Part shown: positions 28,783 to 39,698 of the stretch, piece after piece
How positions within the stretch are numbered: the first letter of the stretch is position 1
Layout of the letters: each line of letters starts with the position of its first letter
Program-made: the position numbers and the translations under genes
Source of the DNA: Terrilactibacillus sp. S3-3
GTDB taxonomy: Bacteria; Bacillota; Bacilli; Bacillales; Sporolactobacillaceae
Length of the DNA stretch: 64,000 nucleotides
Assembly (NCBI GenBank): GCA_030437565.1
Contig: CP129291.1
Coordinates: 1,240,001 to 1,304,000, forward strand
Direction of reading: 5' to 3'
Notes under the pieces: model-generated
The model's database searches: none
Told to the model about the DNA's origin: nothing
The model's input: only the letters and a program-made list of their open reading frames with translations

Positions 28783-30139
28783 ATGCACATTCTTGTAGTT
28801 GGAGTAATCACCGGACTGCCCCAATCGACATCAGGGAAAAGCTAGCTTTTGATCAAGCGGGAATCGATGAAGCTCTGACGACATTGAGGCATACCAAAAG
28901 CATCTTTGAAGATGTGATTGTTTCGACATGCAATCGGACGGAAATTTATGTTGTTTGTGATCAATTGCATACCGGACGCTATTATACGAAAACCTTTTTT
29001 TACAACTGGTTTGGCATAGAAAAAAGCGGTCTGACACCCTTTTTTTATTTATTAAAGAAGATGATGAGGCGATCTCTCATCTGTTTCATGTCGCCTGCGG
29101 ACTGGATTCTATGGTGCTCGGGGAAACCCAAATTCTTGGACAAGTCCGTGACAGCTTTTTGGCTGCCCAAAAAAACCATACGACGGGCACGTTGTTTAAT
29201 GAATTGTTCAAGGAAGCGGTGACGGTAGCGAAACGTGGGCAATTTGAAACCCAGATCAATGATCACCCTGTGTCCGCCAGCTATACGGCAGTGGAACTGG
29301 CGAAGCAATATTCGGACGCTTAGATGATAAACGCGTGCTCATTGTCGGAGCTGGGGAAATGGGCGAACTGGCTTTGAAACACTTTACGAGCCAAGGGGTT
29401 CGTCAAGTTGTTATTGTGAACCGGACAATGGAGAAAGCGGAAAAACTGGCCGGGCAAGTTTCCGGACGAGCTGAACCGCTTTCTGAGCTCGGCAGGCTGC
29501 TCGGCGATGCGGATATTTTAATCAGTTCAACATCTGCACGTGACTTTATTCTGCGCGTTGAAGATGTGGAAAAAGCTGTCGCGATCCGGAAGGGACGCCC
29601 GCTTTTTATGGTTGATATCGCCGTACCTCGGGACATCGACCCGAAAATCGATCGGCTTGACGGTGTTTTTTTATACGATATCGATGACCTCGCAGGGATC
29701 GTTGAAGCGAATGTTCAAGAACGGAAAAAGGCTGCGCTGGCCATGGAACCATTGATCGCCGCTCAGATCACCAAATTCAGCGAATGGCTGCAGACTCTGG
29801 GAGTCGTTCCCGGTCATTACTGCTTTGAGGAAAAAAGCCCTTGCCGTACAGGCTGAGACGATGAAAAGCATCGAACGCAAGCTGCCTGATTTAACGGAGA
29901 GAGAAAGAAAAGTGATCAGCAAACATACGAAGAGCATTGTCAATCAGCTGCTTCGTGATCCGATTCAAAAAATCAAAGAAATGGCTGGCAGGGAAGACAG
30001 AGAAGCGGCTCTTCAGATGTTTATGGCTATTTTTGACATTGAAGAGGACGTGCTGCAAGAAAAAGTCAAAAAGGAAAAAAAAAGTGAGTCAAAAAAAACG
30101 GCTGTCCAAGAAGGCAGACTCGCGTTTACAGACGATTGA
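28783..30139 (+). CDS. hemA: Glutamyl-tRNA reductase (frame breaks)
   Basis: First committed step of tetrapyrrole synthesis: NADPH reduction of glutamyl-tRNA to glutamate-1-semialdehyde. MHILVVGV is followed by [12 protein letters not shown], the catalytic [10 protein letters not shown] (nucleophilic Cys), [15 protein letters not shown], the NADPH fold [12 protein letters not shown] and [11 protein letters not shown], and the C-terminal helical dimer region. Breaks near 28815, 29040, 29320 and 29812 are each repaired by one base. GGAGGG precedes the ATG. First gene of hemAXCDBL. Confidence 0.95.
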
Positions 30140-30182
30140 AATCTACTGAATTTTTAACAACCGGTCGGGGAGAGATTTCTGT

Positions 30183-30999
30183 ATGATGCTCTATTCGATA
30201 TATATCGTTGCGCTCATTTTGTTTGCACTGTGTGTGTACGGCGATGCCGTCCGTTTTTTTCCTCAGCCGAAAGATCCACCCTGCTGTGAACTGGCTGCTC
30301 ATCGGTCTGGCTCCTGCAATCGGTTATATTTTTCATTAAAGCGCGGCAAGCCAATGAGTTCCCGATTTTGACGCCTGCCGACGGGTTGTTGTTTCTATCT
30401 TGGCTGCTTGTTTTTTCTTCCCTGTTTGCCAAATGCTTGACAAAAAAAGCCGCGATCATTTTTTTTGCCGATACCATTGGTTTTGCGCTGATGGCTTTAG
30501 ACTTTTTTAAGCGCGGGGGCCGGATGACCGGATGGAACGCGCCGCCGCTGTTATCGGATGACTTGATTGTACATATTATCATTGCATTTCTGGCTTATGC
30601 GCTTTTCACTTTGTCATTTATTTTTTCGATCATTTACACGATTGAATACCAATTATTGAAAAGGAAAAAATTGTACCGCCATCTTATGAAGTTCGGCAGT
30701 TTGGAGACGATGGACGGGTGGATTTTTTGGGCTGATCTGATCGGAGTGTCCCTGCTTCTAATCAGTTTGGCCATCGGCAGTTTGTGGGCTTCGACGGGTT
30801 CGTTCGATTTTTTCGCTGGATTGATACGAAAGTGATTCTGTCTTTTATAGTGCTTGCAAGCTACTGTTTCACACTGTATCAGCGGATGGTGCAGCATGTT
30901 CATGGAAAACCATTTATTTATTGGAACGTGATCAGCTTTTTGCTTTTACTGATGAATGTTTTTCTGCCTGCCCAATTCATGACATTCCATTTGTGGTAG
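30183..30999 (+). CDS. hemX: HemX, cytochrome-c-assembly-like membrane protein (frame breaks)
   Basis: Eight or so hydrophobic segments, beginning MMLYSIYIVALILFALCVYG and including DGLLFLSWLLVFSSLFAKC and the loop with DLIVHIIIAFLAYALFTLSF, as in the CcsA/HemX family. Breaks near 30275 and 30800. In B. subtilis HemX lowers the level of HemA. A GGGGAGAG site precedes ATG 30183. Confidence 0.88.
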
Positions 31000-31026
31000 A
31001 CAAGAGGAAATTGGGGGATGGACTAA

Positions 31027-31973
31027 TTGAGGACGTTTCAAGTAGGATCGAGAAAAAGCCGGCTGGCCTTGACTCAGACGGGTTGGGTCATTGATGAATT
31101 GAAGAAGCGGGTTCCTGCTTCATCATTTGCGATCCGGCACATTGTCACCAAGGGTGATAAAGTTTTAAACGTGACCTTATCAAAAGTTGGCGGCAAAGGA
31201 TTATTTGTTAAGGAAATTGAACAAGCTTTGCTGTCCAAAAAGATTGACTTTGCTGTCCACAGTATGAAAGATATGCCGGCCGAACTTCCGGAAGGCCTTG
31301 AAATTGCCTGCCTGTGTGCCGCCGCGTGAAGATGTTCGTGACGCTTATATTGCGAAGGACGGCATCCTGCTTCGTCATTTGCCCGGCGGTGCGGTTGTCG
31401 GTACGAGCAGCCTGCGGAGAGCCGCCCAGCTGCTCCATGCGCGTCCGGACTTAAAGGTTCGCCCGCTGCGGGGGGGGGAATATTGACACTCGCCTGAAGA
31501 AGCTGAGAGAAGGCGAGTTTGACGCGATCATTCTTGCGGCGGCGGGAATGAAACGGATGGGGTGGTCGAGTGAAGTGGTGACAGAGTATCTGCCGGCTGA
31601 TCTGTCGCTTCCGGCTGTCGGGCAAGGTGCGCTGGCCATTGAATGCCGTGCCGATGATGAAGAACTTAAAGAACTTTTGAAAAAAATTCATAATGAAGAA
31701 ACGTTTATAACTGTTCAGGCGGAGCGCGCTTTTTTGAAAACATTAAATGGCGGCTGTCAGGTTCCGATTGCGGCCTTTTGCCGGCAAAAGGAAGGCGCAA
31801 ACTTGGAACTTACCGGACTGGTTGCTGCTCCTGACGGGAAAACGGTGCTTAAAGACCGTTTATCCGGGAGCGATCCGGCGGCTCTCGGCGTTCAATTGGC
31901 CGAACGCCTGCTTGAACAGGGTGCCGGAGAGATTTTGAATGCTGTTAACGCGGAAAATGAGCAGCGGCAATAA
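31027..31973 (+). CDS. hemC: Porphobilinogen deaminase (frame breaks)
   Basis: Polymerises four porphobilinogens into hydroxymethylbilane. TTG 31027 follows [20 protein letters not shown] opens the enzyme, followed by [30 protein letters not shown], and the cofactor-binding Cys in [12 protein letters not shown]. Breaks near 31312 (before PPRED) and in a G run at 31482 (NIDTRLKKL). About 315 residues. Confidence 0.95.
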
Positions 31974-31998
31974 AATCTTATAAAGGAAGCGATGGCGC

Positions 31999-32782
31999 AT
32001 GGAATCGCCATTAACCGGAAAAAGGATTCTTGTGACGCGAACAAAGCGGCAGTCAAAAGAGATGTGCGACCGTATTGCAGCTTACGGCGGCGAAGCGGTC
32101 GTGATTCCGCTCATCCGCTTCGAACCTGTTGTCTTCAGCTCGGATGAAGAAAGGGAATGGCCGGCTGCGCTTGAGAAGGCCGACTGGCTGATTTTTACGA
32201 GTCAAAACAGTGTGAAATATTTTGCCGTGGAAACGGGTATCGACCGGCTTAGAGCGGCAAAGAGAATTAAGATTGCCGCCGTCGGCAAGAAAACGAAGGC
32301 GGCAGTCGAGGCTTGCGGGCTGACGGTGAGTTTTGTACCGCCGCACTTTACGGCGGCCGAGCTGCTTATGGCTTTTAAGGACGGCCGGCTGCGGGCAAAG
32401 CGGGTTGTTGTTCCGCTCGGTTCTCTCGCAGACACGTCCTGGCTGGAAGACTTGCGGCGGCTCGGCATAACGGTAACAGACAAGGTCGTGTATCGAACCT
32501 GCCCGAATATGAAAGCCCGGCCATTGCTTATTCAAGCTATCAGCGAGCGGCCGTTTGATGCGGTAACGTTTGCCAGTCCGTCGGCGGTCACCTTTCTCAC
32601 AGCTATTCTTGGTGAAGAAGAGGCGGACCGCTTACTAAAAAAAAAGCGCGATTGCTTGTATCGGCACTGTAACCGCTGAAAAAGTGCGTTCGCTCGGCCT
32701 GGCGCCGGATATCGTACCAAAGCGGTTTACCGCCGCCGATATGGTGGATGCCATTGCTCATTATTTTAATAAAGGAGAATGA
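31999..32782 (+). CDS. hemD: Uroporphyrinogen-III synthase (frame break)
   Basis: MESPLTGKRILVTRTKRQSK begins the two-domain fold; DWLIFTSQNSVKYF and FDAVTFASPSAVTF are the paired family motifs, and the C-terminus after an A-run break near 32640 reads IACIGTVTAEKVRSLGLAPD, ending HYFNKGE. About 260 residues. It cyclises hydroxymethylbilane to uroporphyrinogen III. The stop overlaps the hemB ribosome site. Confidence 0.92.
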
Positions 32783-32787
32783 TTGGG

Positions 32788-33777
32788 TTGAAAGAATTGA
32801 CGTTTGATCGCCATCGGCTGCGCCGGCATCCGGTTTTACGAGAAATGGTAAGAGAAACTTTTCTCCGACCGTCTGATTTTATTTATCCTATTTTTGTGAC
32901 TGAAGAAGGACAAAAAATATAAAAGAAGAAATTTCATCGATGCCGAATGTCTATCAGTATTCGCTTGATCGGTTGAATGAAGAACTGGATGAGGTGACGA
33001 GCCTTGGCATCCCGTCGGTCATTTTTTTCGGGATTCCAAAAAAAAAGAAGGATGCCGTCGGATCAGGAGCTTATGACGAGCATGGTATCGTACAGGAAGC
33101 GATTCGCCAGACCAAAGCGAATTACCCGGATCTCATTGTCATTGCCGATACATGCATGTGCGAATATACAGATCACGGCCATTGCGGCGTGATTCATGAC
33201 GGCGATGTGGACAACGATGAAAGTTTGACGCTGCTCGCCCAAACGGCCGTGTCTCAAGCGGAAGCAGGTGCGGACATCATTGCGCCGTCAAACATGATGG
33301 ACGGCTTTGTGGCTGCATCCGCGCGCGGCGCTCGACGAAGCAGGGTTTAATCACATTCCGATCATGTCCTATGCAGTTAAATACGCTTCCGCTTTTTACG
33401 GCCCGTTCCGAGATGCGGCGGAAAGTACACCGCAGTTCGGCAACCGGAAAACATACCAAATGGATCCGGCGAATCGCCGCGAAGCGCTTCGTGAAGCGGA
33501 GTCCGATGTAAAAGAAGGCGCCGATTTTATCATTGTCAAACCGGGCCTGCCTTATCTTGACGTCCTTCGCGAAGTACGCGATCACGTTAATCTGCCGATG
33601 GTCGCCTACAACGTCAGCGGCGAGTATGCGATGGTGAAAGCGGCCGGCTTGAACGGCTGGATCGATGAAAAAGCGGTTGTGCTCGAATCATTGACTGCAA
33701 TGAAACGCGCCGGTGCCGATTTAATTATTACCTATCACGCGAAAGATGCCGCTTCCTGGCTGAAAGAAGAAGGGTGA
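32788..33777 (+). CDS. hemB: Delta-aminolevulinic acid dehydratase (frame breaks)
   Basis: TTG 32788 opens [20 protein letters not shown]. The zinc site [14 protein letters not shown] and the substrate region [20 protein letters not shown] and [12 protein letters not shown] mark the enzyme, which joins two aminolevulinates into porphobilinogen. Breaks near 32922 ([12 protein letters not shown]) and 33328 ([15 protein letters not shown]). About 325 residues. hemL follows after only four bases. Confidence 0.95.
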
Positions 33778-33781
33778 AAAA

Positions 33782-35077
33782 ATGGATTTTACAAAATCAA
33801 TCGCCGCTTTTAAAGAAAGCGCGCGCCCGCTCATGCCGGGCGGGGTGAACAGTCCGGTCAGGGCTTTTCCGTCCGTTGACTTGAATCCAATTTTTATGGA
33901 TCACGGTAAAGGATCAAGGGTGTATGATATCGACGGCAATGAATATATCGATTATGTTTTATCTTGGGGACCGCTCATTCTCGGCCACGCCGATGAAAAA
34001 GTGATCGCTTTCCTGAAAGAAACGGCTGAGAAAGGCACGAGCTTCGGCGCGCCGCATGTACTGGAAACGAAACTGGCCGAACTCGTCATTGAACGCGTAC
34101 CGTCGGTGGAAGTGGTCCGCATGGTGAATTCGGGAACGGAAGCAACGATGAGCGCCATTCGCCTGGCCAGGGGGTTCACGGGCCGCGATAAGATTCTGAA
34201 ATTTGAAGGCAGCTATCACGGCCACGGCGATTCGCTTTTGATCAAGGCCGGTTCGGGTGTGGCGACATTGGGACTCCCGGACAGCCCCGGTGTGCCGGCA
34301 GAGCTGGCAAAAGATACATTGACCGTTCCGTACAATAATGCGGAACAAGCCGCCGCCGTTTTTGAAAAATTCGGCGACGAAATTGCCGCGGTGATTGTCG
34401 AACCGGTTGCCGGCAATATGGGAGTCGTGCCTCCTGTGCCGGGGTTTCTTGAATCGCTTCGAAAACTGACAAAGGATTACGGCGCCTTGCTCATTTTTGA
34501 TGAAGTGATGACCGGCTTCCGCGTTGCCTATCATTGCGCACAAGGCTACTACAATGTGACGCCTGATTTGACAACGCTTGGTAAAGTGATTGGCGGCGGG
34601 CTGCCTGTCGGCGCCTACGGGGGCCGCCGGGACATTATGAAACAGATTGCTCCTGAAGGACCGGTCTATCAGGCGGGCACTCTTTCCGGCAATCCGCTGG
34701 CAATGGCAGCCGGATACATGACGCTGTCGCAGCTGAAGGAAGAGGACTATAAAGGATTCAGGGCGAAAGCGGATCGGCTGGCTGAAGGTTATAAAGCCGC
34801 AGCTGAAAAGTACGGTATCCCGCTCACGGTCAACCAAGCGGGCTCAATGATCGGTATTTTCTTTACCGACAAGAAAGTGATCAATTATCAATGTGCGAAA
34901 TCGGCAAATCTCGATTATTTTAAATCCTACTTTGCCTCGATGATTGAGCAGGGCATTTCGCTTCCACCGTCGCAGTTTGAAGGTGTGTTCCTCTCAACTG
35001 CCCATACAATGGACGACATTGAAAAGACCATTCAAGCAGCGGAGCATGCTTTTGAAAAAATAGCAAAGTCCAGATAA
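33782..35077 (+). CDS. hemL: Glutamate-1-semialdehyde 2,1-aminomutase
   Basis: 431 residues in one unbroken frame. PLP-dependent class III aminotransferase signatures: [45 protein letters not shown], and the Schiff-base lysine in [17 protein letters not shown]. It makes 5-aminolevulinate from the HemA product. The TAA stop is contributed by the first bases of a dispersed repeat. Confidence 0.97.
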   Translation: MDFTKSIAAFKESARPLMPGGVNSPVRAFPSVDLNPIFMDHGKGSRVYDIDGNEYIDYVLSWGPLILGHADEKVIAFLKETAEKGTSFGAPHVLETKLAELVIERVPSVEVVRMVNSGTEATMSAIRLARGFTGRDKILKFEGSYHGHGDSLLIKAGSGVATLGLPDSPGVPAELAKDTLTVPYNNAEQAAAVFEKFGDEIAAVIVEPVAGNMGVVPPVPGFLESLRKLTKDYGALLIFDEVMTGFRVAYHCAQGYYNVTPDLTTLGKVIGGGLPVGAYGGRRDIMKQIAPEGPVYQAGTLSGNPLAMAAGYMTLSQLKEEDYKGFRAKADRLAEGYKAAAEKYGIPLTVNQAGSMIGIFFTDKKVINYQCAKSANLDYFKSYFASMIEQGISLPPSQFEGVFLSTAHTMDDIEKTIQAAEHAFEKIAKSR

Positions 35078-35125
35078 GGTGAAACTTCAATCAGTGGGGT
35101 TTTCTTAAAAGAGCCGCACCACAGG
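35073..35125 (-). mobile_element. Dispersed palindromic repeat, end fragment
   Basis: GATAAGGTGAAACTTCAATC, then AGTGGGGTTTTCTT, and a CCGCACCACAGG remnant of the inner block. Only one terminal part is present. It provides the hemL stop codon. Confidence 0.6.
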
Positions 35126-35129
35126 AAAA

Positions 35130-35159
35130 GCGAGAGGAATATTACCTCTCGCTTTTTTT
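35130..35159 (+). terminator. Terminator of the hem operon
   Basis: GCGAGAGG and CCTCTCGC pair around AATATTA, followed by seven T. Confidence 0.92.
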
Positions 35160-35307
35160 CGCGATAAAGCGGGAAAGGTTTGGGCGGCCGGCGCCCCTAC
35201 GGTCCATCATCCGCTGTTCTCTTATGTCCTATACTGGGAAAAGCCAGAAGCATAAATCGTCTGCTTGAGCATAGACATTAATAAGAACCTTTGAAAGGGT
35301 GAGATGG

Positions 35308-36743
35308 ATGTCTAATCTTCGAATCAAAGCCTGCAATTTTCGATCAATGAATCGATTTGGTTAAAGGACGAAGAACTTGCAGAAGAAATTCTGTCAATGG
35401 CCTTGGAACCGGACATCACGATAGAGGAAAATCGGCATTATGTGACCATTAAAGGCTGCTTGCGTTTAACCGGCGAGTACAAGCCGCTGGAACAAGAAAA
35501 ATCGGATTTCAAAAATGAGGAGATTTTTGCATTTCGCACGGTTGACGAAATCACTGAAACGGACATCGGTACCGCGGTCATCGAACATCGTTTTCCTGTT
35601 GATATCACGGTACCTTCTTATCGGATTAGAGATCTTGAAGATGTTTTTGTGATCATTGAGTCTTTTGATTATGAATTAACCGAAAAAAGACAAATTCAAT
35701 TGCAAGCCGATGTCGCGATTACCGGATTGACCGAGCAGCAGTATGAAGGGACGTATGAAAAAAAGGTTGAAGCCCCGCTGCCGGAAGTGCCGGCAAATGA
35801 AAGGACTCAGGCGGATGCATGCAGCGGTTCGCACAAATGATGAAGCGGATTCTCAAACCGAAACGGCGCCTTTTGGCGAGCAGTCTTCGGAAGACTATCC
35901 TTATCCGTCCATTCTGCCTCCATTTGAAGCAAGTGAATCATTTTCAGCGGCCAATCATGTTCCGTTCCCTGAAACAGAAGATCTTTCAGTAAAAGAACGG
36001 GTGGAGGAGACGGAACAACCAAATGGTGACAGTAAAGAGATTGGCGAAACGTTTCAATTTGAAGCTTTTCGCAAGCCGGAAGAGACGGATGAAAAAATTG
36101 AAGAGCCGCAAATTGAATTTAGACGACAAAACAGCGAAGATAACGGGGCAGAAAAGGACGGTTTAGGTCAGCCGTTCGATTTCGCGGAACGGACCGAATC
36201 TGCCCAACCTACCGAAGCTGCCGAACCGGCCCGAGGTGCTAAACCAGCTGAAGCTGCCGAATTGGTTCGAGGTGCAAAACCAGCTGAAGCCGCTCAGCCG
36301 GCTAGAGGTGCTGAACTACTGAAATTGCCGAATCGGCCCGAGGTGCTGAACCAGCTGAAGCCGCCCAGCCTGATCAAACTGCTGAATCAGTTGATCATTT
36401 GGAACCGCCTGCGGCTGCCCGTTCAGAAGAGAAACCGGAGGCTGTAATGAATGTGAACAATCAGGAAACAGAAAAGACTGAAGCAGCCGAGGAAGAGCCC
36501 AAATCCAAGAGAGAGGAGAATGCTCTTTACTTGACCAAGGTACTCGCCGGTAGTGAAGAAGAACAATTTTCAAAAATGAGAATTTGTATTGTCCAAACCG
36601 GTGATTCTCTGCAAGCTATTTCGGAACGTTATAAAGTGTCAATTTCAAGTCTTCTTCGCAGGAATCAGCTCGAATCTGAAAGAGTGGACGAGGGGCAGGT
36701 TCTATATATTCCTAAATCGGGAAAAGGCAAAAAGGATGACTGA
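35308..36743 (+). CDS. spoVID: Spore coat morphogenetic protein SpoVID (frame breaks)
   Basis: After a break near 35325 the N-terminal domain reads LQFSINESIWLKDEELAEEI and ITIEENRHYVTIKGCLRLTGEY, the conserved SpoVID start that binds SpoIVA. An acidic, proline-rich middle with 12-residue repeats follows, and a C-terminal LysM domain (VQTGDSLQAISERYKVSISSLLRRN, GQVLYIPK). Other breaks near 35815 and 36330. SpoVID drives encasement of the spore by coat layers and recruits SafA, encoded at 60304. The LysM stop overlaps the next start. Confidence 0.93.
36214..36393 (+). repeat. 36-base tandem repeats in spoVID
   Basis: Units encode variants of EAAEPARGAKPA: EAAEPARGAKPA, EAAELVRGAKPA, EAAQPARGAE-, EIAESARGAEPA (frame-corrected), then a degenerate unit EAAQPDQTAESV. 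Arrays of this kind change copy number by slippage. Confidence 0.8.
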
Positions 36744-37686
36744 CGGGTTGAATGACATCACGCTGTTTCTTCGGCAACAGTACGGATTTAGCCATCTTTC
36801 TGTTTTTAGTGAAAATCCTTATATCATTCATTCAGACGGAATCAGGATTAAAAAAAGTTTATCTCTGGGGCAATGAACATTTATTAAACTGGCATTTGCT
36901 TTGGCGGCACAGGCTCCTTTGTGACGCCTTTTATCTTGATCGAATGTATGTCACCAGAACAGGAAAACCATACGCCATGATCGGGAAATTGGCCGTCACT
37001 TGTCACGATGCCATTCATGAAGCTGCTGAAAGAAAAGGGAACGAAGCGGCATGGGCAGCATGGATCGGCGAGCTGACGGCAAAAAGCCGGTACCCCTCTT
37101 CAGGTCAGCAATCGGACATATTTGGCGCGGTAAATCAAGTGGAAGAAGCCCAGCAGCAGCTCCGAAACATATCCGCCGTCTCTGATGCCGGTTCAATTGC
37201 AGACAAATGTTTCCCCATCGCGCTTGAACGGGCTGAACAGGCGGAAATGCTGGCCGAGAGGCACCGATCGCGGCGGATATCCGTGCTTGCCCCGGATAAT
37301 CTTCACTTTAACCAAGGAAATGGCTGCTGTTTGGCAAGTTGTTCATTGAATTAGGTCAAGCGAATCCTTTAGTAGGTTATGAGCCGCTTGCCCGGTTTTT
37401 CGGTGACTGGCTTGAGGATAGCGGAAAAGAGAGCCTTATTTCATTATTCACCTGTTTAAAAAACGGGGAATATATCGATGGGGACACCGCAGAGCTGATT
37501 CGCGCCGAACTTTATTATCCAAGGGAATGGCTGTTTCTCGTGCAGGCGCTTCCGGTACTTGATAACGGCAGAGCGGGAGAATTTATCGAGACGTTTAAGA
37601 AAAACTGGGATCGATCAAGCCGAACGATCACGATTTTTGACTCGATCTTCGGGTCGCCTGCCGGATCTCGGAAAGGTGGTGAATAG
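36736..37686 (+). CDS. CotS/YsxE-like kinase-fold protein (frame breaks)
   Basis: ATG 36736 overlaps the spoVID stop. The product, MTDGLNDITLFLRQQYGFSH and onward, has the size and layout of the aminoglycoside-phosphotransferase-fold spore coat proteins; a probable catalytic-loop equivalent reads LAPDNLHFNQGN, where the usual His is not present, and is followed by PLARFFGDWL. Breaks near 36852 and 37330. It lies between spoVID and ysxE, where B. subtilis has no gene, so it may be a duplicated and diverged ysxE. Enzyme activity is doubtful. Confidence 0.6.
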
Positions 37687-37687
37687 G

Positions 37688-38737
37688 GTGGAAGCCGAAC
37701 TGGATTTGCAAATGCGCCGCGCCCTGTTTCAATACGATTTATTTCCTTTTCGGCAAGTTGTTTCTGGAAATATTCTTCAAGTAGAAACGCCAAGAGGCCA
37801 ATATGCGCTCAAACGGAAAAAGCAACGGAACGGCAAGTTGGTAACTTGCTGCATATCTATCAATTAACACAGGCGTTAACGATTGACGCGATCAGTCTCT
37901 TGCCGTCAAAATACGGCGATTTGGTCATTGACTCGGACGGCAGTCGTTATTACTTGACGCCTTGGATCAGTGAAACCGTCCCGGCTTCCGATCTGGCTCA
38001 GAGATACGACTCTTTGTACGCCAGAGCCGCCCATCTTCATCGGCAAACAATGGGGAGGGGAGATAATGCTCTGGAACTGGGACAGTCTATTGTCAGTATG
38101 CTGACCGCCGAGAAAAAAGACTATGAGAAATTTGTTGACGAGGCGGAGCACCGAGAGTATCCTTCTCCATTAGAGCAAGTTTTTCTTCGTCATGCGGCAA
38201 AAATTTTAGCAAACTATGAGGCGGCGATCCAGTTTTTTCTCACAACGAATCAAAAATCCGGAATCAGATACGGATGGGGGCATCCGCCGGGCAATCTGTC
38301 ACGGCCGGCTGAGCCCTAATCATGTTCTGATCGACAGGGAAAGAAGCTTTCTGATCAATTTTGATGATGCGCGGGAAGACTATTTTATCATTGAAACGGC
38401 AGCGTTGTTTGAACAAACGAATGCGATTTATTCTCCAAGCGAGTCGAAATGGATGGAATTTATCCATACTTATACGTCGATCTGTCCGCTTAATGAAGAT
38501 GAGCAGCCTTTCCTCTTTTATTTTCTCTTGTGCCCCAAATCACTGTATCACTGTACGAAGCGCTATCGCGCGTCCGATGAACGGAATGAAATGACTTTTA
38601 CAAAAAAATGGGTCAGCCTGTTGATCGCTCATGAGCGGCTCACCCGAAGTTTAGGCCGCTATCTTGAAGCGAAGAGAGCGGAAAAAGAAAAAGCGGAAGA
38701 AGCGAAAAAAACGGTGGAAAACAAGGAGGAGGCTTAA
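37688..38737 (+). CDS. ysxE: Spore coat protein YsxE, CotS family (frame breaks)
   Basis: GTG 37688 lies two bases after the previous stop (MEAELDLQMRRALFQYDLFP). The kinase-like fold shows YALKRKK (lysine strand), YLTPWIS, and the loop ICHGRLSPNHVLIDRE followed by INFDDAREDY, matching H-x-x-x-x-P-x-H and D-F-D elements of CotS/YsxE proteins. Breaks near 37845 and 38280. The C-terminus is a long Lys/Glu helix (ERLTRSLGRYLEAKRAEKEKAEEAKK). Spore coat, mother-cell role. Confidence 0.88.
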
Positions 38738-38916
38738 AATAATTTTTTCAGAAAAGCAAAGTAGATGATAATAAAAACAGCTAAAATAAGCACATCAAAC
38801 GTGTTCGGAAAAAAGATCGTCGGGATCAATTGAAAAATCCCAAGAGGCAGAATGATGATTTCTAATCCGTCGCGCGCCTTTTTCAGCCATGGTGGAAAGA
38901 CAAACTTTTTGAACAT
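38734..38916 (-). CDS. 60-residue two-helix membrane protein
   Basis: MFKKFVFPPWLKKARDGLEI is followed by two hydrophobic segments and a basic end FAFLKKLF. A strong GGAGAGGGAGGG site precedes ATG 38916. It converges on ysxE, and the 3' ends overlap by four bases. No family recognised. Confidence 0.65.
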   Translation of the reverse strand: MFKKFVFPPWLKKARDGLEIIILPLGIFQLIPTIFFPNTFDVLILAVFIIIYFAFLKKLF

Positions 38917-39100
38917 CCCTCGTCCCTCCCTCTCCTCACATTAAAAATAGGTTGCCACTACAGTTTATGATAGAAAATTCCCCATGGTGAAAGGCGGAGG
39001 TTTTCATTTTAGACCCATTCTCCGGACCGTTTTTTGCGCTGGCAAAGCGTTTGTGTAAAATGTTTCTCGGGGAATGATATCGGCTGAAACAGAAGGAGGG

Positions 39101-39242
39101 ATGGAAGGTCGAGCGGACAGACGAACGGACGCTGCAGTTTTTATTTGGCCCCGCGACTTTTTCTCATACGTTAATGATCGCCCCGAACCAGCAGGGCGTC
39201 TACCCTTTGGACAAACTAATGAAATGGTGGAAGGAAAGTTAA
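39101..39242 (+). CDS. Possible 46-residue protein (frame break at start)
   Basis: ATG 39101 has a textbook GAAGGAGGG site but its frame is not protein-like. Removing one G after the second codon yields MEVERTDERTLQFLFGPATF then SHTLMIAPNQQGVYPLDKLM and KWWKES, which ends cleanly at TAA 39242 and looks like real protein. Given the many indels in the window I favour this reading. Confidence 0.45.
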
Positions 39243-39269
39243 TCATGATAAAATGAAATTATATAGATT

Positions 39270-39694
39270 TCAATAGGCCGTATATGCCACATTCCATTGC
39301 ATTCCGAATACAGTAGCATCCAAAGAATTCTTTCCAAAATAAATATCCAACCAATAATATGTTTGTTTTCTTTTCACGTCACCAACATCCGTAACGGTGA
39401 AGGTCTTTCTTGGTCCATACCCAAATAAATGTATAAGGACTTGTCCGTTTTTATTACTGTTCCATAGCTGAATATAGGAGGTGCACTTGTACTTCCGTAT
39501 TTTTTCGTATGAACAGCAACAGTCGTATAAGCGTGATTACGATACCCCGCACCTGTCCCTGCTCCCTTAGTTGAACCGGTATACGCAGTAACCGTTTGTC
39601 CAGTATGACGTGAAGAAGCCAATGCTGGCACTGAAAAAGTGAAAAGAATACTACCAAAAACTAAGATGGAAACAAATCTTGATAATTTCACCAT
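39270..39694 (-). CDS. Secreted 3D-domain-like protein (frame break)
   Basis: A signal peptide (MVKLSRFVSILVFGSILFTF, ending ALASS) precedes a small domain with VTAYTGSTKGAGTGAGYRNH, YGTVIKTD and, after a break near 39420, YGPRKTFTVTDVGDVKRKQT and TYYWLDIYFG. The spacing of VTAYT, GTVI and VTDVG resembles 3D (three-Asp) domains of Bacillales cell-wall hydrolases, although not all the aspartates are obvious. An AAAGGAGTG site precedes the ATG. AT-rich compared with neighbours. Confidence 0.6.
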
Positions 39695-39698
39695 TTTT

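Noticed and set aside
33959..34837. Long antisense ORF inside hemL
   Set aside because: hemL is a full, intact, recognisable aminotransferase on the other strand; the antisense frame is a codon-bias shadow.
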